From Diphasiastrum complanatum (taxonomy: Eukaryota; Streptophyta; Lycopodiopsida; Lycopodiales; Lycopodiaceae): a stretch of 64,000 nucleotides of DNA. The position numbers were made by a program, and so were the translations under genes. Numbering within the stretch: position 1 is the stretch's first letter; each line of letters starts with the position of its first letter. Positions 27,041 through 39,158 of this stretch are shown piece after piece. The notes under the pieces are model-generated. The model was not told where the DNA came from. It ran no database searches and saw only the letters and a program-made list of their open reading frames with translations. The DNA is taken from positions 22,451,605-22,515,604 of the forward strand of contig CM055113.1 of NCBI GenBank assembly GCA_029204225.1. Direction: 5' to 3'.

Positions 27041-27855
27041 AAGCTATCAGGTAAAACATGAAATATTCAATGCAAGCCAAGCATTGGAGGATCCAAAGCT
27101 CGTAGATTTTTATCAAATTATTCTGGCAAACAATCCAAGGTTCAATACTCGGTTTGGAAAGAGATCATAGCTATAACTCAAGATTTCGCAGAAGAAGATT
27201 CTCCTAGTCTACACAAACTAGAAGTTTGGAGAAAATTAGGCAACATGGTAAAATACTTGATAAAAGATAAATTTTCAAATACTGATGTACAAATGATACA
27301 GAAAAAACCAGTGAATTTGTGGATGCAGTTCGAAGTGCATGAGATTTAGATCATATAACTCATTATATGGTAAGATTTCGATGTTACACTAGTATAGACA
27401 ACTATGTGCAAATAAATTTAGATACTTTTGGTACTGATTTGTATTTTGTTTTTATGACATGCATCACATATTACGACATCATTCAACATTCTTTGTAAGA
27501 AATAGTGGAAGTCTTAGCATATGGTCAACGCAAGGAATGAAAAAATGTCATTGGCAAGCAAGAGCGACATTTCATAAAAGTACACAACATGGTGGGACTA
27601 GCACAAAGAACAGCTATATGTTGCAACTTTTTCAATGGTTTTATAGAAGAATCCAAATTCCTCATAATACAAAATCGACGGATTATAAAAAGATTCAAAA
27701 AGCATGCAAATTCATACAAGCCAATACACAATAGACACACAATGAGATTTTGTATATTAAATGAAAATTTTTACAAAGTACAATTCAGCAATATCTACTC
27801 TTGATACTTTCTCTAATGAAAGTTGCAACTTAGAACTATGCAACAATTTCCTTCT

Positions 27856-30060
27856 TGCAAGAAATTGGCAAAAGTCTAGTTTGGTATTTTTTTGATAGAA
27901 GTTTGTAAGTGAATCTCACATGTGTGGAGGATGTTCCCATGTGTGGAGAATTGTGAAGTAAATAAAAAATGTTTGATATAGGGGTCTCGTAGAATTTCAT
28001 AGTCAAGCATTTAGGTGTAGGATGTTGATAGGGTCAAATTTGGCACAGATGGCAAATTATCCATTTCCACTTGTAATGCCACTATTGAGCCAAAATAGAG
28101 TAGGAGGCCAAACTCATGTCAATTAGTGCAAGTAAGCATGAGTGCAATATTGAAGGAGTAGGGATTATTCCCTTGAAGCTTGCATCTTCCATAGATCTCT
28201 TTCTCGACAATGTTCTTTTTGGCCCAAAGCTTACAAAGAACATCTTAAGTGTTTTTCCAACTTCTTGATAGTGGCTTTGATGTCAATTTCAATATTGACA
28301 ATTGTGTGATCAAGAAGGATGGTGAGATCCTTGCATATGGATCAAGATTTGAAGGCATCTACAAATTGGATCCAAGTGAGAGTGCAAACTCTCTTGATGT
28401 TTCTTATATGTCCAATATTTCAAAGGAGGATGATCACACAAGATGCACATATCTTCTCTCTTCAAGTATTATGGTGTATGATTATTCCTTATTATTCAAA
28501 GCATATGTTGAGAAGAAATTCTCATTGAAGATCAAAGCTTTGAGGAGTATTGGAGCTCTTGAAGGAATAGCACCATATGAAGTTTTATTCAAGATGAAGC
28601 CTAAGGTTGATCACCTTAGTGAACTTGGTAGTGCTTGTTTGCACATATTCCCTTGGAAACAAGGAGGAAGGATGATCCAAGCTCATGGATCATGATTGGA
28701 TACTCATCCATCAAGGAGGCCTTTAGTGTCTTTACACTCTCTATTTCAAAAGTGATTGTGAATAGAGATGTCATGTTGCATGAAGATTCAATCTTGGAAG
28801 TGGCCAAGATCAAGGCTTCTCAAGAAGCATCACAAGTTATCTTTTTTGAAGGTATTCAAGTTATGATGGGGCCAAGGTGTGAGGAGGAGTTTCTTCTTCA
28901 TATGATTTCAAGAAGATTTTCAAGATGCATGGCCGAGTCTTTATGGCTCACCTTACATGGAAAAGAGGGGCATCTTTCATGTTGTATCTACTACAACACA
29001 TTCATATATGCTTCTCTTCCTTTGCTTGAAATACTATCTTGCTTCATTGAATTTTTTGGATCTCAAAGTTCAAGAAAAGCTATACTAGTTTTGTATGATG
29101 CTTATGGTATGGACATGTTTCTTGTCATTATTGACTTAGATATGTTTCCAATACTTTTAAAAGCAAGATATTATATTGTCAAAAGTATGCTCTTGGTTCT
29201 AGTAAGAACAAGATTGAGCTTACTTTTTTGAAAATCATGTTTTCACATGTTTTGAGGCAAATTGTAAACTCCTCTTGAGATTAAGTGAAGCACCCAAAGT
29301 GGACACTTACATCCTTGAGAGAGTAACTAGCCTAAAAAAGATCAAGATAGTCTTTGATATCAAGATTAGATCCATCATGGATATAGTTCATTTTATGTGG
29401 ACTAGTCAGGCTAGAAAGCATAATCTTGATAATCATCATTGTTTCACATCTTATGATCTTGATCTCCATGATCCTTATGAGGCTTGGAAGCCTCAGATTT
29501 CTCTATTTATGTTGCATCCATCATGCAAGTGGAAATTTCAAAGCAAAGATCATCATCAAGCATGGAGGAAGCCCATGAGCATAGTGGCATATTGGTGGAG
29601 CACTCTTCAAAGGCATTGGCAAGAGATCTCTACCAAAGACATCTTATCATGGATATGGTGAAGGTGCTACTATGATGGATCCCTTGGTTGATCTTCACTT
29701 CTTATGCATACCAAAGGATCCACTTAAAAAGATTTACAAACTTCTTAAGTGATCTAGTACCTTTCCAAGCTATTTTTTGAGGAGGAGTGTGAGAAATTGG
29801 CAAAAGTCTAGCTTGGTATTTCTTATGATAGAAGTTTGTAAGTGAATCTCACATGTGTGGAAGATGTTCCCATGTGTGGAGAATTGTAAAGTAAATAAAA
29901 AATGTTTGATATAGGGGTCTCATAGAATCTCATAGTCAAGCATTTAGGTGTAGGATGATGATAGGGTCAAATTTGGCATAGATGGCAAATTATCCATTTC
30001 CATTTGTAATGCCACTATTGAGCCAAAATAGAGTAGGAGGCCAAACTCGTGCCAATTAGA
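27856..30060 (+). mobile_element. Short LTR retrotransposon (copia-derived), direct terminal repeats
   Basis: A ~270 bp sequence at 27,856-28,126 recurs at 29,788-30,060 with only scattered differences (shared AAATTGGCAAAAGTCTAG and ACATGTGTGGA.GATGTTCCC). The right copy starts TGTGAGAAATTGG after a purine run GAGGAGGAG, fitting a PPT; the left starts TGCAAGAAATTGG. The right repeat may extend beyond 30,060, so the left one would be truncated. The 1.66 kb interior keeps only copia integrase pieces. It is too small to be autonomous. Confidence 0.7.
28249..28850 (+). pseudogene. Copia integrase C-terminal remnant
   Basis: Plus-strand pieces GIAPYEVLFKMKPKVDHL, then AHIPLETRRKDDPSSW and IMIGYSSIKEAFSVF with VNRDVMLHEDS, the copia integrase C-terminal order (PYEVLF..KP..DHL; IPLETR; IGYS; V.RDV...E). 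At least one frame change near 28,640 separates them. Upstream residues include VIKKDGEILAYGS, possibly from the gag-pre-integrase region. Downstream to 29,780 the frame is open in pieces but unrecognisable. Confidence 0.7.
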
Positions 30061-30107
30061 GTTTAGACAAGTGTAATGCTTTTGTTTGATGAAGTTTAAG
30101 AGGTCCA

Positions 30108-30243
30108 ATAGGATTTAGAGGTGGAACCATGAGTGGTCCAATAGAATTTGAGGTTTGCTTGAAAATGGTCCAATAGAATTTAGAGGTGAATGGATCAATG
30201 GTCCAATAGGATTAAGAGGTGGAAAAAGTGTGGTCCAATCATA
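30108..30243. repeat. Short dispersed-tandem GGTCCAATAG repeat
   Basis: Five or six copies of GGTCCAATAG[GA][AT]TT.AGAGGTGG at 25-40 bp spacing (30,109; 30,153; 30,169; 30,200; 30,230). It lies inside or just right of the right LTR of the preceding element. Confidence 0.8.
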
Positions 30244-30560
30244 GTTAAGCATAGTGCTAGCTCGTGGATCTACTAGTATCATTGTACTTCTCATTTGGAT
30301 CTAATTGAATTTGAGATTGAGTGGATTTTGAGTGTAAGTAATTTTCTAGCTTTCTCTCTCTGCTCGAGAGCTATTGATGATTTTCTCTCTCTACCCGAGG
30401 AGAGCAGCTTGTTTTCACTTAGATTACTTTTGGAACTCTTCCCATACGTATGAGTGAGAGTTGGAAGTGATTGAATGCATGTAGTAGTGTGTTTTTGCCA
30501 TAGAATCAAAGATAGATCTTGAATCTCAATCTAGTCTTGATCTTGGTGCATCTACACACC

Positions 30561-31612
30561 TTAGGAGATCACAAGTACATGTTGTGGACACTCCACACGT
30601 GTGAAATCTACACGTCTTTTGTGTGGATCCAAGATTTCATAGTTTTCATGCTTACTCAGATCAACGTAGGCAGCATACAATGCAAAATGAGATGATCTGA
30701 GCATGGAATTCACTGGTTCATATCCTAAAATTTTAAGTGCAATAGTTTTTTTTACAAAAATTATTTTATGCACCTTATTAAAATTATGTCCTCCAAGAGA
30801 ATGAGACAGTGCCTTGATTGCCGCAATCATTGTCTCACCATGTTGATGAAACTTTGAATGGGCAACACTTATCTCATTATTCTTGAAGAACTTCAAGTAA
30901 TGCCCCAGTGCATGATCTCTTGAAAAAATCTCCAACAGAAGATCTTTGCCCTTCTCGACAAATTGCAAAATCATCAAGGAAAATTGTTTCCTGAAAAAAA
31001 AAAAATCCAAAGTAAGCTCCAGTATATAATTTGATATAACGAATCTACTAGTACATAATAAGATACAAAACTTATGCATTCGACTTTGTCTTCCTTGATT
31101 ACTGTCTCTCCATCAATATTATGTCCACCTTTTGATGTCAATATAGTTGGTGAATAGACAGTTGGTTTTGGAAAACCAAGCTGACTATGAATAATGAGAA
31201 ACTCCTCTTCAGAAGGTAGATCATCTTCTTTATTGCGCATTTCCTCCACAACCATTTTCAAGCAATCTTTTTCTGAATAAAGCTTATCATTATTTACATT
31301 GTCAACACCAGGGAGAAGATCATCAGCATCAAAATCAATTATATCTGAAGATTCATCAAGCTATTTGCTCAAAATGCAAAGAGTCTTAACTTTAGTGAAA
31401 TAAAAAAGATCCGATGTATCCGATATTGTCAAAAAAGAATTATCATCTATATTATAAGTAGGCAATGTAATTAGAGATTTATCAAAAGGAGAAAAAGTAG
31501 TGGATGTTCTAGGGCCTATAAACGATGCCCTGTTTTGAGCAGGATCAAAATCCGTACAATCATCTAAACTAACACTTGTATCAATAAAAAAAAGTTTCTA
31601 TATCTACAGGCT
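30561..31612 (-). pseudogene. Unidentified spliced locus, two visible exons with one internal stop
   Basis: Minus strand. A first coding stretch runs from about 31,610 to 31,085: Asp/Ser/Thr-rich (SLDDCTDFDPAQNRASFIGP), one in-frame TAG near 31,362, then acidic (IIDFDADDLLPGVDNVNND; EEMRNKEDDLPSEEEFLI). After an AT-rich intron (T-rich tract and AG near 30,990) a second stretch continues to 30,630: LQFVEKGKDLLLEIFSRDHA, KFHQHGETMIAAIKALSHSL, KTIALKILGYEPVNSMLRSS. The second part looks helical and amphipathic. Near-complete openness with one stop suggests a recently decayed gene or a wrongly chosen exon border. I do not recognise the family. It abuts the copia LTR at 31,613, so the retrotransposon may have cut the gene. 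Confidence 0.45.
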
Positions 31613-32020
31613 TGGTATAGAGACCCTAAGATCAAATCTGGATCTAGCCCCCAAGCCATGTCATGTGAAGGCTAGAGGAGAAGAGAGAAACTGATAATCT
31701 AAACCCAATATATTGACGGGAGAATCCCTACCTCATTATATAGAGAGTAGAGTCCTGTGCACGAAATCATGCAACCCCCATGTAGGTCAACTATAAATAG
31801 GTCTCATCTCTTCATGCAGTCCTCTTGCCTATATCCATCACACAGACATGCAATACTCCATATGTCTCAATTAGAGTGTCTGGGCCTTCTCCAGGTTATT
31901 AGTCACAAACTTGCCTTGACATGGAATTAAATCATGGCGTGACCAATAATCTCGAACACTAGAGGCCGGTCTACCATATTAGGACTATTTCCAGGTCCTT
32001 AACCGAATATGGCCATAACA

Positions 32021-32033
32021 TTCTTCCCTCCTT
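32021..32033 (-). other. Polypurine tract of the large copia element
   Basis: On the minus strand AAGGAGGGAAGAA immediately precedes the LTR start TGTTATGGCC. Confidence 0.6.
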
Positions 32034-32709
32034 AAACTGCTTCTATTCTTAGAAGCTCCTCAAGACAAGAAAGAAATACATTTTTTTTAACTTTCAATAT
32101 TAACCGAGAAAATCATTATTCTTAGTCTGACTTCCATATCAAACAAGTACTCAGAGATAACCAATTTTTCAATTGTTAATCTCTATTCTGGAGAACACAC
32201 TTTGATTTGAAAAGTACACTAAGCAATAAATTTCTCAACTAGGTTACATTCAACAGAAGTTAGTAGCATCACCTTCATATAAAACACTTACATGAACAAT
32301 GAGTGAAATATTGCCTAACTTAGGAGATTAAAGTTAAAGAAAAAAATAATAATAATTACAGTCTAAAATTACAATCCACAAACTCTGGCAGACAATTCAA
32401 AAAACTTCCAAGACATTTATCCTTAGAATACAATTTTAAGATATAATAATTCATTCAACTAGAATCTCTGGGAGAATGTTCACAGATTCCCAATGAATTT
32501 GTGAACACGGTTTTCTCTTCTTTTTTCTTTTTCGTTTGTTCTTATGTTAGTTACGGTTCTTATGGTTCTTATTAGAACAGTTTGGCATGTAAAAGAGATC
32601 CACTCGCTTCCATGTCGGTGCCTTCAGGTATTCTTGGAGCCGCTTGCTATCTTTCAGGACTTTGTTTCGCCACTCCGGTTGCGGTTGTAGTGCCGCAATG
32701 ATTTCGGCC

Positions 32710-33545
32710 CTAGTGGAATATTGGCTTTGATCTATGTCCTCTTTGCCTCCCCTCATGTTGGGAGGGGATCCTCTGAAACCAAGCTCTGGCAGGTTGTTTC
32801 AAGTTATACAGTGCTTTGTGGAGTTTACAGACATGATTCTTCGTCCGTTCTAGAACGTATCCTTTGGGCTGGATCATGTAGATATCTTCTTGTATAACTC
32901 CATTCAGATAGGTTGTTTGTACATCAAGTTGATGCACTTCGAGGTCAGCAGCTGCAACATAAGATAGGAGCATTCAGATAGACAAATGTTTGACTACTGG
33001 ACTAAAAGTCTCACGGTAGTCGACATTCGGGATCTGGGTGAATCCTCATGCTACCAGTCTTGTCTATTGTCGACCCACTTCGAGACAGTGAACCAGACGA
33101 AGATGTTGCTGCTACCCAACAGCAAGTCCCAGAAGTGGTTCATCAGTCGAATCCTCCCAGAAGATCAAGCCGAGTGCGCACACAGCCCACAAGGTATACT
33201 CCAAAGTCCGCATGTCTCTTGATACAGGAACCGACGATAGTCGAAGAGGCACTTAGCCAACCAGACTTTGATCTTTGGAGAGAAGCTATGGACAAAGAGT
33301 ATTCCTCTCTGATCAAGAACCAGACATGGTCACTAGTCGAAGCTCCTATTGGCTGCAATATCGCTTGAGCCAAAAGCTCGGACTGTCATGTCAATGGCAG
33401 GTGATGAGGGTTCTTCTTGAGAAACATCCTTGCCTTTGAGGTCGACGAACTGATACTCGATAAAGACTGTATCCCGGCTATACAAGATTTGCTGGGTATC
33501 ATGATCATACAACTTATAAGTACTTTCAGATAAACTTCTGATCAA
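32710..33545 (-). pseudogene. Copia pol: integrase end and reverse transcriptase, interrupted by an inverted segment
   Basis: Minus strand 33,545-33,363 gives YKLYDHDTQQILYSRDTVFI, the copia integrase C-terminal/linker region, ending SSPAIDMTVRAF. Minus strand 33,058-32,770 gives FTQIPNVDYRETFSPVVKHL and LDVQTTYLNGVIQEDIYM with HKALYNLKQPARAWF, the first half of the copia RT, with a TGA where ..SIRMLL would be expected. The stretch between (33,060-33,362) reads on the plus strand instead. After 32,770 the match stops, and 32,547-32,756 continues as an unrelated open frame. RNase H is absent here. Confidence 0.85.
33060..33362 (+). pseudogene. Inverted ~300 bp segment of copia pol linker
   Basis: Plus strand open frame with SNPPRRSSRVRTQPTRYTPK and LWREAMDKEYSSLIKNQTWS, the conserved copia segment between integrase and RT (RRS.R...P.RY; AM..E..SL..N.TW.L). 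It is oriented opposite to both flanks, whose sequences are the parts immediately before and after it in copia order. See the finding on micro-inversion. Confidence 0.85.
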
Positions 33546-33601
33546 TCAATCTCATCTCATCGTCCTGCTGAATACACATATGGTATTCAATATATATACA
33601 T

Positions 33602-33904
33602 AATGTTACAGGTGTGCAAATGAAGAAAGTACAGGGTGGATGTGCTGTCTGTAGGAGATCGTGGGTGGCTGCAATCGTTGTCCAGTCTGTTAGCGCAGCT
33701 GCATGGGGTGAGCGTGAAAAGGGTGTGACGTTAGCCTTTGCTTTTCGTCTTCTCATCACCTGTGAGAATTTATATGTTAATATGCAGACTGCACGACAAC
33801 GCGAGTAAATATGCAGCATGAATGAAAGCAGATTATAAATGGGATTTAGGAGAGTAGAGAAAACAAATCCAACAAGAATTGGGCTTGAGCATAGGATTCC
33901 AACA
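33602..33904 (-). repeat. 3' LTR of the nested copia element (inner boundary uncertain)
   Basis: On the minus strand it starts TGTTGGAATCCTATGC right after a PPT-like TTGAGGGGAAG and may end ...CCTGTAACA at 33,602. A related terminus in the plus orientation, TGTTGGAATTCTATGCTC, occurs at 39,159. The left boundary is a guess from the CA terminus; the 5' counterpart at 36,762 does not match it well. Confidence 0.5.
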
Positions 33905-36618
33905 CTTCCCCTCAATGTGGATCCTGAAAGATTTGATCTTCAGATTTAGCTGATTGTTAAATCTAAGATAGTACTCCTTAGTGAAGTAATCTGCTGCCAT
34001 AGACTCTGTCCTACAGTAAACTAAAAAAATCACCCTTGTGTTTTGGTTATCACAATAAATGGATGTTGAATGTGATTGAAAAAATTCGATATTTGCAAGC
34101 AGGTTTGTCATTGAGTTCAGATTGTTACTGAGTGTTAAAACATCATCTACATAATGAGTAGTGATAATGGAAAGATCTGGTACATACTTGAAGTAAATAT
34201 TTGAGTCTATCGAGTTTGGATAGAAACCATTCTCATTTTGATTTGCAAGTGTGGTGTTCTCTTCTGCCTCGCACTGGTCAGCATCAATAGTTGACTTTGC
34301 CTATGGAATAGTGTTGAGTTCCTACACAAAGTAGCAGGTCGGATCATCCATGAATCAGGATGGAGGCTGTCTAGATCGATTCGATCTTCTTTGTTGAAAT
34401 TCGATCCTTTGATGTTGTTCTATCCGTTGAATTTTTTGAGTCAGTATCAAATTTTGGAATTTCGACCCTTGGGTCAGATTTTGCAGTGGCTTTTCCCTTG
34501 AGATCAAAAAATTGTCTTCCAAGAAAGTGATATCTCTGCTCGTGAAGGTCTTCTGACAGTCCATATTGAAGAGCTTGCATGTCTAATGGTCTGAGTAATA
34601 GCCAATAAAAATCGATCTTCTATTGTCAGACCCTTGGGTCGGATTTTGGATTTTTTTGACCCTGAATCGAATTTTAACTGTTCGATCCTTGGGTCGGATT
34701 TTTTTTGGAGATCAGCAGTGATCTGACTGAAAGCAAAACATCCAAACAATCTAATATGGTCGAGTGATGGCTTCGATCCTGTCCACACCTCATAAGGTAT
34801 CTTTCCATTCAGGGCCTCTGAAATGGATCGATTTTGAAGGTAGGTTGTTGTAGTAATAGCTTCTGCCCAGAACTTCTTTGGAAGAGATGCATGGGCCAGC
34901 ATGCTCCTTGCACTTTCAATGAGTGACTGAGTCTTCCATTTAGCTGCACCATTGGACTAAGGTGAGATTGTTGTAAAATGTTGTTGTATTCTGGTTGCCT
35001 TGCAGAAGTCTTTGAATTTGTTGGAGATAAATACTCTCCCTGCATCAGAGTGTAGAGTTTTGATTCTTCTCTAAGTCAAATTTTCTGATGATGCCTTGAA
35101 CTGCATGAAGAACTTGAGAGTATCGGATTTGTTCTTCAAGAGATATGTTGCAGTCCTCCGAGAGAAGTCATCAATAATAATCAGTAATAGACAGCTTCCC
35201 CCTGTGGAAATAGGACCACAAATGTCCATGTGTACAAAATCTAGCAAATTTCTAGAAATACATACTAGGAAATTCTAATATGCTTGTTGGAAATACAGCT
35301 TTTACATGGAGTATCGAATTTGCTAATGAAGGGTAAATCTTGTACTAAGTTCTGTTTCAACATTTGCTGAATCGAATTGGAATTTAAATGGCCTAATCTA
35401 TGATGCCACAACATATCATTTGAATCAGAAGTAGTAGTAAAAAGAGCTTGACTTTGTACAAATTGCCACAACTTCTACTGAAAGCAAAAACTTTCCTAGA
35501 TTCGTCAAGAATGGTGCAGTCATGTCTATGGAATTCGACCCTCTGACTTGAATTTCTAAAATTCGATCACGACTGTTCCTTCACCCTCAGTAGAATGAGT
35601 TGAGTTGTCTCCAAGTTGCACAACTCTAAAATGGGTGTATGACTTGTAGTCATGGAATCAGTCTCGATGGTGAGTCATGTGTTGTGCTGCACTTGAGTCC
35701 AAATACTAGGAATCGATATCTTGTTGTTCCTTCGACTTTGGTCAAAAATGCAGCTTCATCTTCCTCTTCATGTTGGATCGAGTAACTGGTTGAGGCAGCA
35801 TTTGCTTGTTGTTGGGACTGCATCTTCTTTTCATTGTTGTACTTGAGTGTTCTGCAGTCCTTGATGAGATGACCAGTCCTCTTACAATATTTGAAAAACA
35901 GGTTCTGCTTTGGCTGGAATGATGAAGAAGAATTTGAATTCGACCTTGAGCCAGAATTCGACCCTGAGTAAAAATTCGACCCAGATTGCAAGTTGCTCTT
36001 TTTGTAAGGAAAATCTAACTTTGGAGATCTCTTCTGATTTTTCTGATTTTGTTTGTGTATAGAGCTTGAGGATCCAATCCTGAGCCTGAGGAGGATGTAT
36101 TCTTCTGATCTCCTTTTCTAACAGCACTGAAATAACTCTTGGCAGAGTAAGTTGTTGTTGGGTCAAAATAGCCATGACCCATGTTTCATAGGCTTTAGGG
36201 AGACTCGATAAAAGAGTCATTACTGTATTTAAATCTTCAATGTTCGATCATGTTGTAGTCATTTGCACTATGAGGTTTTTGAATGTGTTGAGATGGCTAG
36301 AAATGGTCTCTACATGATACATTTTGAGAGTAAAAAAATTCTTCCTCAGATGTAGTTTGGAAGTGACATCTCTTATATCATAGAGAGTTGCTAGGATGTC
36401 CCAAGCATTCTTAGCAGTTTGGCAGATCGGATATAGTTGATTTGGGAGTATCTGACATTCAGAGTGATTAAGACAAAAGCCTTGCGATCTCGTCGCCTCC
36501 ATTTGGTGGAGTCTCACAATACCTTGGCTAGTAGAACGACCTCCATCTTGAACTTCCAAAAATGGTAGTTCTTTCTATCAAGATTGTCAATCATAGAAGA
36601 ACTAGAAGTGGAATCCAT
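33833..36618 (-). pseudogene. Nested copia polyprotein, gag to RNase H, with RT deletion
   Basis: Minus strand from ATG 36,618: gag (DNLDRKNYHFWKFKMEV; LYDIRDVTSKLHLRKNF; LLSSLPKAYETWV), a zinc knuckle at ~35,880 reading YCKRTGHLIKDC with the first Cys of the usual pair replaced, GAG-pre-integrase WHHRLGHLNSNSIQQML (~35,415) with CKSC, integrase C-terminal pieces LPKKFWAEAITTTTYLQN and SEALNGKIPYEVW (~34,880-34,800), FTSRDITFLED, then directly THYVDDVLTLSNN (RT active site, ~34,150) and TESMAADYFTKE (RNase H end, ~34,010). The RT fingers between linker and YVDD are missing and there are several frame changes, so it is inactive. It lies inside the larger copia element of the same strand. Confidence 0.88.
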
Positions 36619-36749
36619 TCTGGTATAGTATCAATATTCTTGGTAGAAACAACAATAGCGGAATACTATTGGCTGCGCACTTGTTGATATGAGGTCTCGA
36701 TAGAAATGAGACTGAATCCGAAATGAATATGTAGACTATTGAGCCACTC

Positions 36750-36761
36750 GCTCTGATACCA
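36750..36761 (-). other. Primer-binding site of the nested copia
   Basis: Plus strand GCTCTGATACCA, complement of the classic plant copia tRNA-Met PBS TGGTATCAGAGC. A TGTTGGAAAATC LTR terminus follows at 36,762. A second PBS-like block, GCTCAGATACCATG, lies at about 36,812. Confidence 0.8.
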
Positions 36762-36829
36762 TGTTGGAAAATCGACTGATATCGAATTGGTAGAGCTCTG
36801 ATAGATACAGATGCTCAGATACCATGTCA

Positions 36830-39158
36830 AAAATCAATGGAAACGTGGTGCAGCGGAAGTGGTGAGTAGGTGGTGTAGTGGAGTGGATCGGAAGTGCAGC
36901 AGTTACCATCAATGAGTTCAAGATGGATCGAACAATACAACAATGCGCAATAGAACTAGAATGTAGACAAAAACTTGCACTCTAATAATTATCAAAATGA
37001 AGTACAAGAGTGTGAAGCTATGCACAAATCAGTTGGTGCTCAAAAACAGACTTCGGCTAAGTTCGTTGATGGCTATTCAAAAACTTGAAACTACTACATA
37101 ACGCCTGTAGGATAATAATCTGATCAAAATGTTTACTCTAGTAGATCTTCCTTGATGATTGGAAGTCGAATGATCAGTACACTAAAAGATTACATTGACC
37201 TACTTAATTAACTACATTTGTCCTATAGTAGGTAGCCGTCATTTTTGCCAGAGAGTTGTGTACATAAGCAGGCAATCCTTGTCAACGTTTCAGTTGAACT
37301 ACCAGAATCCAAATTTTGTGAATTTTCCATTTATATACTTTCATTAGTTGTGTTATAATTAGTCGACTTTGACGAAGTAATATTAAAGCCAGTAAAATGA
37401 AAAGGAAAATGGACTATTGTTAACTATGTGTCTAGGAAAAATTCTTGTATTTAGCTAATAAAGATTTTTGGGGGTGTACGTGAGGAAGAAAGATGGACAC
37501 GTGTTAGTAAATGATATATGTCATGTAATATAGATTCTTTTAAAATCATTGAAGATCTGCATAATACCAGTTATGGAGTAATTCCATAAATAAATCTTTA
37601 AAATGGAATTCATTTAGTTGAATTCAGAAGATATATCTAGTGAATTTTTTTTTTTGGGTGCTAAGATGTAAGTGGGTTGGAAAACTTGTAAGAGAGGATG
37701 TGTTCCTACTCTCAAAGATTTCCCATATATGTTATTTACTGATGAGAAATAGAATTCTATGGTAGCTGAGATTCAAGATTCTCAGTGAGATATGAGAATA
37801 ACATATGCGGATTTTGGAGGAATCTGCTAGATAAGGGCATATGTGTATATATTGGGTCATAGTGAGATTAATCTCATACATGCACAATTAATCTTGTATG
37901 GATCTACTATGTATTCCTAGTTACTAGGGTTATTTGGTGCACTTAACCTAGTCGGTGAACATAGACATATGATCAAGTATAGTGTTGGACAATTACTTGC
38001 AAAGTTAACATATATTGTTCTGAAATATTTATTGGTTAACTTAAGAGTGGATGGATCTAAATATGGTGTTGTACTTGTACAATTAAGATATGCACCTAGA
38101 CATATAAGATTTCTGAACCATTAGCAATTAACTTGAGTAGATGGATTACTCTTGTGAAAAATTAATTAGTGAGAAAAACAGTGTGAAGAAAATTCACCAA
38201 GAACTGTATGTTTATGTATGTTGCTTATAAGACGCATGATTTATGGATTATTCATATTCATCAGAAAAAGTTGTGCGCATAAAATGTACAAGAATTCTTG
38301 GAAGAGTTTCTCAAATGAGAAATAGACTCAGCTCATTAGTGAATGTATCCCAGAGAGCTCAATTGGATAATGAATCATAATGGTTCCAAGAATGGCAACT
38401 GAATTTTCAAAAAATTTAGCGGAACTTTGCATATCTAGGATTCAGTTCTAGAACGTAATCTAAAGTTTTGGTGGATGAAGATGGTTATTGATATTGTTTT
38501 AATATGTTTTTTGTCTTCGATTACCTGTAAATTGGAATTTGGATAACTCACATTTTGGTTAAGAATCCAGTGAGAGGAATATTCTTAAAATCTAGTATCT
38601 CCGGGATGGGGAAGATTTTAGAATGATCCTTGTATGTTTCATGAGTTATGTATTAGACATCAACTCTAGTATCTTTTAGGAATTAAGTATCGTTTGGATT
38701 CCAGATAATTATGATTGGCAAATCATAATAATCTAACTATTTGTGATTTACGAATTATAAATGGATATTTAATCAGAGGATAATTACAAAATGTTTAGAT
38801 TCTTAGAATGTTGATTAATTCCTAGTCTACTAAATGCGATGAGTTTTCAGATCTGCATTTTGAAAATGTAAATCTATATACTCCATTATTTTATCAAGTC
38901 CTGGATCTCACAAACATTTCTCGTAAAGTAGATTTTTTGCTTTGGAGAGTTTTGCTTATTTTAGTGGATTGTATTTTGCTACAGATTATAGTCTATTTGT
39001 GTTCGTGTACGAGTTCAATCTGGTGTCTCTGGATTTATAATCTTTGACCTTTCATTGTACTACTTATAGATAATGGAATTAGTAACCTTTGACCTTTCAC
39101 TGTACTACTTATAGATAATGATTCAAATTTCAACCAATTCTAGTTCCAGATTGTTTTG
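36830..39158. other. AT-rich stretch inside the large copia element, no recognisable gene
   Basis: No open frame longer than about 60 codons. The sequence around 37,470-38,140 has a faint coding feel (VRKKDGHVLVND; KYGVVLVQLRYAPRH) but with many stops, as expected of an old transposable element. A 45 bp tandem duplication lies at 39,042-39,120. Confidence 0.4.
39042..39120. repeat. 45 bp-period tandem duplication
   Basis: CTTTGACCTTTCA.TGTACT then ACTTATAGATAATG occurs twice (39,042-39,075; 39,087-39,120), one mismatch. Confidence 0.9.

Noticed and set aside
37470-38140. Possible gypsy reverse transcriptase (VRKKDGH)
   Set aside because: Only one short match with stops all around; insufficient to call a family.
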